A stretch of 10,910 nucleotides of DNA from Terriglobus sp. (lineage in GTDB: Bacteria > Acidobacteriota > Terriglobia > Terriglobales > Acidobacteriaceae), in contig JAHFTZ010000024.1 in the NCBI GenBank assembly GCA_023265355.1, positions 906 through 11,815 of the forward strand, given 5' to 3'. The notes under the pieces were generated by a model that was given only the letters and a program-made list of their open reading frames with translations, was not told where the DNA came from and did no database searches. Below, one piece after another: positions 6,997 through 10,910 of the stretch. Position 1 is the stretch's first letter. The number at the start of each line of letters is the position of its first letter. The position numbers were made by a program, and so were the translations under genes.

Positions 6997-7509
6997 ATGC
7001 GTTCCATTACACTTCTCACCACCGGCGGCACGATTGAAAAGCGCTACATCGAACAGATGGGCGCGATGGCCAACACGGAGCCCCAGATTCAGCGGTGCCT
7101 GGCTCTCCTGCGTCTCCCGGGCGCGAAGATTACCGTAGAAGAGTTGATGAATAAGGACTCGCTGCTCATGACCCCGGAAGACCGTGGGCTCATCGCCATC
7201 GCCGCAGCCCGCTCCACCTCTCAGGAGATCCCCGTCGTCATCACACATGGAACGGACACCATGGTCCAGACCGGCCTCGTGCTCGCCGATCGCATCCGGG
7301 ATCTCAGAACCCCCGTCATCCTCACAGGAGCGATGACACCCTTCGGCATCGAGGGTTCAGACGCTATCCAGAACCTCACGGAGAGCATCCTGGCTGCATC
7401 CCTCGTCGCGCCCGGCGTCTATATCGTCTTCCATGGAGAGGTCTTCCCCATCGCGGACGTAAAGAAAGACCTCGAACAGAGCCGCTTCGTCAGGATTTCC
7501 CAAAAATAG
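6997..7509 (+). CDS. Single-domain asparaginase-like protein
   Basis: From the ATG at 6997 the protein has 170 residues, about half of a classic L-asparaginase (~330). It corresponds to the N-terminal catalytic domain. TTGGTIE holds T12, aligning with the nucleophile threonine. THGTDTM (83-89) holds the second T-D pair (T86, D87). ILTGAMTPFGIEGSDA follows, and DVKKD supplies K157, which aligns with the catalytic lysine of the DVTK motif in E. coli asparaginases. The C-terminal domain is missing, and no remnant fits before the converging kbl gene nine bases away. Similar one-domain proteins are known to me from other bacteria, so this may be a natural compact form and not a broken gene. Hydrolysis of asparagine is therefore plausible but unproven. 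A GTG at 6976 in the same frame would add seven residues but overlaps the terminator tail. The ATG has no visible Shine-Dalgarno. Confidence 0.85.
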   Translation: MRSITLLTTGGTIEKRYIEQMGAMANTEPQIQRCLALLRLPGAKITVEELMNKDSLLMTPEDRGLIAIAAARSTSQEIPVVITHGTDTMVQTGLVLADRIRDLRTPVILTGAMTPFGIEGSDAIQNLTESILAASLVAPGVYIVFHGEVFPIADVKKDLEQSRFVRISQK

Positions 7510-7518
7510 AGAACCGCC

Positions 7519-8724
7519 CTAGAGGATTGCCAGCCTCTTCGCCGTTGCGGTAAGAATCTCCGCAGCCTGCGCCAGCGTCTCCGGCGGGTGCTCACTGGTC
7601 ACAATCGTGCGGATGCGAGCCTTCCCCTGCGCCACCGTGGGATAGGTGATCGCAGTCGCCATCAGGCCCGCGTCAAAGAGGGCGCGGCTGAACTCCGCCG
7701 CCTTTGCGCTTTCGCCTACGATGATCGGCAGGATGGGCGTCTCGCTTACGGGGGTATTCTGCCCCCCGATGTTGAAGCCGGCACTCTCCAGCATCGCCTT
7801 GAAGCTGTGAGTATTCCGCCATAGCCTCTCCATGCGGTCCGGCTCCGTCTCCAGGATGTCGAAGGCGGCCAGGCAGCTCGCAGGAACGGCAGGAGGATGC
7901 GACGTGGAGAAAAGGAACGGCCGCGCGCGGTGGTAGAGAAAGTCGATCAGGTCGCGCGAACCGCAGACATAGCCGCCCAGCGATCCAATCGCCTTGGAGA
8001 GCGTTCCTACCTGGATGTCGACGCGCCCATGCGCATGGAAGTGATCGATGGAGCCCCGCCCCTGCCGTCCCAGAACACCGGAGGCATGCGCGTCATCGAC
8101 CATCATGATCGCGCCGTAGCGCTCGGCCACATCCGCCAAGGCGCTTACCGGCCCAATGTCACCGTCCATCGAAAAGACACCGTCTGTGATGACCAGCTTG
8201 CGCCCGGGCTCATGCTGCACTTCGGTAAGAAGCTCCTCGCAGTGGGCGACGTCTTTATGCCGAAAGACCTTGATCTTTGCCCGCGACAGGCGCGCTCCAT
8301 CGATGATGGACGCGTGGTTTAACTCGTCGGAAAAGATAAAGTCCTCTTTGCCAAGAATGGCGGACACCGTCCCCGCATTCGCAGCAAAACCGGATTGAAA
8401 GACTACGCAGGCTTCGACGTTCTTGAACGCCGCGATGCGCTCCTCCAGCTGCATGTGGAGACGCATGGTGCCCGCAATCGTTCGCACCGCGCCTGAACCT
8501 GCGCCGAAGTTCTTCGTCGCTTCCACCGCGGCTTCGATCAGCTTCGGATGATTCGCCAATCCAAGGTAATTATTCGAAGCCAGGTTGATCACCTGCTTCC
8601 CGTCATAGTGGCAGACAGGGGCCTGTTGATCGTCCAGGACGCGCAGGCGAAAGTGCGTTCCGGCGGCGCGCATGGCGTCGAGTTGCTGCGTCAAATATCC
8701 AAGCTGCTTGCGTGCTTCACTCAT
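7519..8724 (-). CDS. kbl: 2-amino-3-ketobutyrate CoA ligase (glycine C-acetyltransferase)
   Basis: The 401-residue protein is a PLP-dependent alpha-oxoamine synthase of the standard Kbl length (~398). It transfers the acetyl group of 2-amino-3-ketobutyrate to CoA, giving glycine and acetyl-CoA in the cytoplasm. Visible landmarks are NLASNNYLGLANHP near residues 47-60, FGAGSGAVRTIAGT, H137 in SDELNHASIIDG, D210 and H213 in VDDAHASGVLG, and the Schiff-base lysine K244 in GTLSKAIGSLGG; K244 matches the number in E. coli Kbl. Related enzymes (AONS, ALAS, SPT) share the fold, but the adjacent upstream tdh decides the assignment. The gene starts nine bases after the tdh stop codon, and its Shine-Dalgarno overlaps that stop. 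Its own TAG stop lies nine bases from the end of the converging asparaginase-like gene, and I see no terminator there. Confidence 0.95.
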   Translation of the reverse strand: MSEARKQLGYLTQQLDAMRAAGTHFRLRVLDDQQAPVCHYDGKQVINLASNNYLGLANHPKLIEAAVEATKNFGAGSGAVRTIAGTMRLHMQLEERIAAFKNVEACVVFQSGFAANAGTVSAILGKEDFIFSDELNHASIIDGARLSRAKIKVFRHKDVAHCEELLTEVQHEPGRKLVITDGVFSMDGDIGPVSALADVAERYGAIMMVDDAHASGVLGRQGRGSIDHFHAHGRVDIQVGTLSKAIGSLGGYVCGSRDLIDFLYHRARPFLFSTSHPPAVPASCLAAFDILETEPDRMERLWRNTHSFKAMLESAGFNIGGQNTPVSETPILPIIVGESAKAAEFSRALFDAGLMATAITYPTVAQGKARIRTIVTSEHPPETLAQAAEILTATAKRLAIL

Positions 8725-8730
8725 CGATCT

Positions 8731-8735
8731 CTCCT
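8731..8735 (-). promoter_or_regulatory. kbl Shine-Dalgarno sequence overlapping the tdh stop codon
   Basis: The minus strand reads TAGGAG, in which the tdh stop TAG overlaps AGGAG, six bases before the kbl ATG at 8724. This layout couples Kbl translation to Tdh translation. Confidence 0.8.
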
Positions 8736-9771
8736 ACACCTTGGACCAGTCGAGAACGACTTTTCCCGAATTGCCGGAACGCATCGCGTCGAAACCGGCT
8801 TCAAACTCTGTCCACGGCAGACGATGCGTAATGACTTTGCTGAGGTCCAGCCCAGACTGCAGCATCACCGTCATCTTGTACCAGGTCTCGTACATCTCGC
8901 GACCGTAGATGCCCCGCAGCGTCAGTTGGTTGAAGATCACCTTGCTCCAGTCAATCGACATCTCCGAGGGCGAAGGTATGCCCAGCATCGAGATCTTGCC
9001 GCCGTGGCTCATCGCTCCGATCATGTCGCGAAAGGCATTGGCATTGCCCGACATCTCCAGGCCAACATCGAAGCCCTCCTGCATCCCAAGTTCGTGCTGG
9101 ACCTGCTCCAGCGACGTCTCGCGCGGATCGATCGCACGCGTCACATGCGCAGCCTTCACCGCCAGCTCACGCCGGTACGGATTGAGGTCCGTAATGACAA
9201 CATGCCTCGCTCCCGCATGCCGTGCGACCGCAGCCGCCATGATGCCGATTGGCCCTGCACCGGTGACCAGAACATCTTCTCCCAAAACGGGAAACGCCAG
9301 CGCCGTATGTACCGCGTTGCCGAAGGGATCGAAGATCGCCGCCACATCGAGGTCGATGCCGTGGTCGTGCCTCCAGATATTCGTCATCGGCAACACGATG
9401 TACTCCGCAAAAGCCCCGGCACGGTTCACACCAACGCCCTGCGTATGCGCGCACAGGTGACGCCGTCCGGCGAGGCAGTTGCGACAGCGCCCGCAGACCA
9501 CATGGCCCTCGCCGCTCACGCGGTCGCCCACGTGAAAATCCGTCACATTCGAGCCCACCGCTGCGATTTCGCCCACAAACTCGTGCCCGATCACGAGCGG
9601 CACGGGAATCGTCTTCTGCGCCCAGGCATCCCACTCGTAGATATGCAGATCCGTTCCGCAGATACCCGTAGCCAAGACTCGGATCTTCACATCGTTGATG
9701 CCCATCTCGGGCTCAGGAACCTCTTCAATCCACAACCCGCGCTCAGAGCGCGCCTTCACAAGTGCCTTCAT
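8734..9771 (-). CDS. tdh: L-threonine 3-dehydrogenase (NAD+, zinc-dependent MDR type)
   Basis: The protein oxidises L-threonine to 2-amino-3-ketobutyrate with NAD+, the first step of the threonine-to-glycine route completed by the neighbouring Kbl. From the ATG at 9771 it has 345 residues (E. coli Tdh has 341). Its landmark residues fall at the E. coli numbers: catalytic zinc site C38 (TGICGTDLH) and H63-E64 (GHEF), and structural zinc cysteines C93, C96, C99 and C107. The NAD-binding Rossmann turn is GAGPIG (171-176), followed by the acidic end of strand 2 in VITDLNPYR. The C-terminus ends in SGKVVLDW, typical of Tdh. The frame extends 13 codons further upstream (to 9810), but the ATG at 9771 has an AGGAG seven bases ahead and gives the family N-terminus MKALVK. 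It is the first gene of a two-gene operon. Confidence 0.97.
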   Translation of the reverse strand: MKALVKARSERGLWIEEVPEPEMGINDVKIRVLATGICGTDLHIYEWDAWAQKTIPVPLVIGHEFVGEIAAVGSNVTDFHVGDRVSGEGHVVCGRCRNCLAGRRHLCAHTQGVGVNRAGAFAEYIVLPMTNIWRHDHGIDLDVAAIFDPFGNAVHTALAFPVLGEDVLVTGAGPIGIMAAAVARHAGARHVVITDLNPYRRELAVKAAHVTRAIDPRETSLEQVQHELGMQEGFDVGLEMSGNANAFRDMIGAMSHGGKISMLGIPSPSEMSIDWSKVIFNQLTLRGIYGREMYETWYKMTVMLQSGLDLSKVITHRLPWTEFEAGFDAMRSGNSGKVVLDWSKV

Positions 9772-9778
9772 CAAGAAT

Positions 9779-9783
9779 CTCCT
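9779..9783 (-). promoter_or_regulatory. Shine-Dalgarno sequence fixing the tdh start
   Basis: AGGAG on the minus strand lies seven bases before the ATG at 9771. It decides that start over the in-frame upstream ATG at 9810, which has no such site. Confidence 0.8.
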
Positions 9784-9820
9784 CTGGGAGTTTACGCCCT
9801 TGACCGGCACCTTGTGCCCT

Positions 9821-9846
9821 CAACCCATACTGGGCTGAATGGGTTG
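9821..9846 (-). repeat. 8-bp inverted repeat in the tdh leader/upstream region
   Basis: CAACCCAT (9821-9828) and ATGGGTTG (9839-9846) are perfect inverted copies around a 10-base centre, about 50 bases upstream of the tdh ATG. It could be an operator or a leader hairpin in the tdh mRNA; the sequence does not decide which. Confidence 0.5.
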
Positions 9847-9912
9847 GACTGCGGCTATTTTGGGAATTTTTCTCCATTCGTTGCGAATGACGGAATAGAG
9901 TCGGCGTCGTGG

Positions 9913-9979
9913 GGTTCGATCATTGGACGACAAAAGCTGTTGGAATACCCGACCCGCTTTATTGTCTAGTGATCGAACC
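9913..9979. repeat. Widely spaced 10-bp perfect inverted repeat
   Basis: GGTTCGATCA (9913-9922) and TGATCGAACC (9970-9979) are exact inverted copies separated by 47 bases, in the middle of the divergent control region. The start-to-start distance is 57 bases, between five and six helical turns, so two regulator sites are possible. No regulator gene for it is visible in the window. Confidence 0.5.
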
Positions 9980-10081
9980 GGACGGATGCGCCCTGCGTCT
10001 GTTTTTCACTCTCGATGGGCATCGTGCTGATCGGAAGGAGTGGCACGAATACCTAAGCCAGGGATTATGGAAGGTTAAGAG

Positions 10082-10910
10082 ATGAAAACTCTATCTTACC
10101 GGGCCGTTACTTCTGCCCTCGTTTTTTCCTTAGCGACCGCTGCAGGCCTTGGCCAGCACTATACCCAAACGAATCTGGTTTCTAACGTACCGGGCGTCGC
10201 TCCGACAACCGATCCGCTGACAGGAAATCCCTGGGGTCTGGCAGCAGGTCCGAACGACACATTGTGGCTGTCGAATTTGAATACCAACTCGGCCACCGTC
10301 TATGACGGCGCGGGCATGAAACAACCGGTTTCCTTTACGGTGCTTTCGCTCGATCCACAGGTGTTTGACGGGCCGGCAGGCATCCTCTTCAATCGCAGCG
10401 CTTCTGATTTCCTTCTGGCACCTGGAAAACCAGCGTCGTTTCTTTTTTCGTCAATTGCGGGAAAGATCGCTGGCTGGAACCGCGATATAAAAGCTTTGCC
10501 GGGAACACCACCCGGCACGCAGGCGGTGACCGTCGTAAATAAGTCGGACGGATCCGCCTACACCGGACTGACCGAGGCTCTCATTGGCGGCAAGCAATAC
10601 CTCTATGTGGCCAACTTCACCAAGAGACGCATCGATGTCTATAACAGCAGATTTCAGCCAGTAGATTTGGACACGCTACGTTCCAGCACCGGAGGTTCCG
10701 CAGTCAACGATCCCTTTGCAGATACTCAATTGCCGGCCAATTTTGCCCCCTTCAATATCCAGAGGGTGGGAGATAACCTCGTCGTGACCTACGCTTTGCT
10801 CCCTCCCGGCTCCCAGGTGGAAACAGACGGACCCGGGCTTGGCTACGTGGATATCTACGCTCCCACAGGAAGACTTATTACCCGTCTCGAGCATGGCGAC
10901 TGGTTCAACG
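10082..10910 (+). CDS. TIGR03118-family secreted protein, N-terminal part (cut by right edge)
   Basis: From the ATG at 10082 the frame is open to the edge: 276 full codons plus one base. A signal peptide is visible (MKTLSYRAVTSALVFSLATAAGLGQ), with no lipobox. The mature start HYTQTNLVSNVPGVAPTTDPLTGNPWGLA, then NDTLWLSNLNTNSATVYDG, FLFSSIAGKIAGWNRD, KQYLYVANFTKRRIDVYNSRF and LGYVDIYAPTGRLITRLEHGDW, follows the TIGR03118 family pattern. That is a beta-propeller-like extracellular protein of unknown function, common in acidobacteria. GGAAGG at 10069-10074 is a moderate ribosome binding site with seven-base spacing. It diverges from tdh. AT-rich codons are somewhat more frequent here than in the genes to its left. 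The family call rests on pattern memory; function is not known. Confidence 0.85.
   Translation, partial: MKTLSYRAVTSALVFSLATAAGLGQHYTQTNLVSNVPGVAPTTDPLTGNPWGLAAGPNDTLWLSNLNTNSATVYDGAGMKQPVSFTVLSLDPQVFDGPAGILFNRSASDFLLAPGKPASFLFSSIAGKIAGWNRDIKALPGTPPGTQAVTVVNKSDGSAYTGLTEALIGGKQYLYVANFTKRRIDVYNSRFQPVDLDTLRSSTGGSAVNDPFADTQLPANFAPFNIQRVGDNLVVTYALLPPGSQVETDGPGLGYVDIYAPTGRLITRLEHGDWFN

Larger units (their letters stand above)
9772..10081. other. Divergent intergenic region between tdh and the TIGR03118-type gene
   Basis: This 310-base stretch holds no credible gene. It must contain the control region of the minus-strand tdh-kbl operon and probably the promoter of the plus-strand gene at 10082. I see three dyads (9821-9846, 9875-9889 as CATTCG-TTG-CGAATG, and 9913/9979) but no promoter pair good enough to call on either strand. 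The right part is less GC-rich than the coding regions. A GGAAGGAG near 10033-10040 looks like a ribosome binding site but has no usable start at proper spacing. Confidence 0.6.

Noticed and set aside
8548..9969. A 473-codon open frame on the plus strand covering the start of kbl and all of tdh.
   Set aside because: It is antisense to two clearly identified enzymes whose catalytic residues are all in place. Its translation is rich in Arg/His/Ala with no recognisable domain, as expected of a GC-rich shadow frame, and no ribosome binding site precedes it.
10040..10078. A tiny GTG-started leader frame of 12 codons just before the TIGR03118-type gene.
   Set aside because: The GGAAGGAG ahead of it overlaps the start codon, so ribosome spacing is wrong, and the peptide shows no regulatory amino-acid run.

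Overview
The window looks like chromosomal DNA from a GC-rich soil bacterium, most likely an acidobacterium of the Acidobacteriaceae/Terriglobus-Granulicella type. The evidence is the combination of families: a PadR regulator coupled to an ADOP-type (acidobacterial duplicated orphan permease) MacB/FtsX protein, a secreted M13 metallopeptidase, tandem YVTN/lactonase-like beta-propeller lipoproteins and a TIGR03118-type secreted protein. This is a family-level inference; there is no rRNA or other taxonomic marker. No tRNA, rRNA, CRISPR array, insertion sequence, phage gene or integrase is visible.

Left part (1-1191): a minus-strand operon starts with a PadR-type repressor gene, followed 2 bases later by the start of an ADOP permease that runs off the left edge. 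The padR start region carries a promoter with a perfect TTGACA box. The promoter and the start codon both lie inside a long imperfect inverted repeat, which is probably an autoregulatory operator. A SAM-dependent methyltransferase gene (1192-1803) diverges from it.

Middle part (1804-6975): a plus-strand M13 zinc metallopeptidase with a signal peptide is followed by a perfect 12-bp-stem hairpin. Next come a good sigma70-type promoter and two tandem paralogous beta-propeller lipoproteins. That unit closes with a strong UUCG-tetraloop intrinsic terminator. The paralogs share their lipoprotein signal layout and a C-terminal cysteine pair with identical 49-residue spacing.

Right part (6997-10910): a single-domain asparaginase-like protein starts just after the terminator and converges, with a 9-base gap, on a minus-strand tdh-kbl operon. 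That operon converts L-threonine to glycine and acetyl-CoA: Tdh oxidises threonine to 2-amino-3-ketobutyrate and Kbl cleaves it with CoA. A 310-base divergent intergenic region with several inverted repeats separates tdh from a TIGR03118-type secreted protein that runs off the right edge.

I do not see a clear new multi-gene system. The most notable signals are the padR operator/leaderless-start arrangement, the paired propeller lipoproteins, the compact asparaginase and the dyads upstream of tdh.
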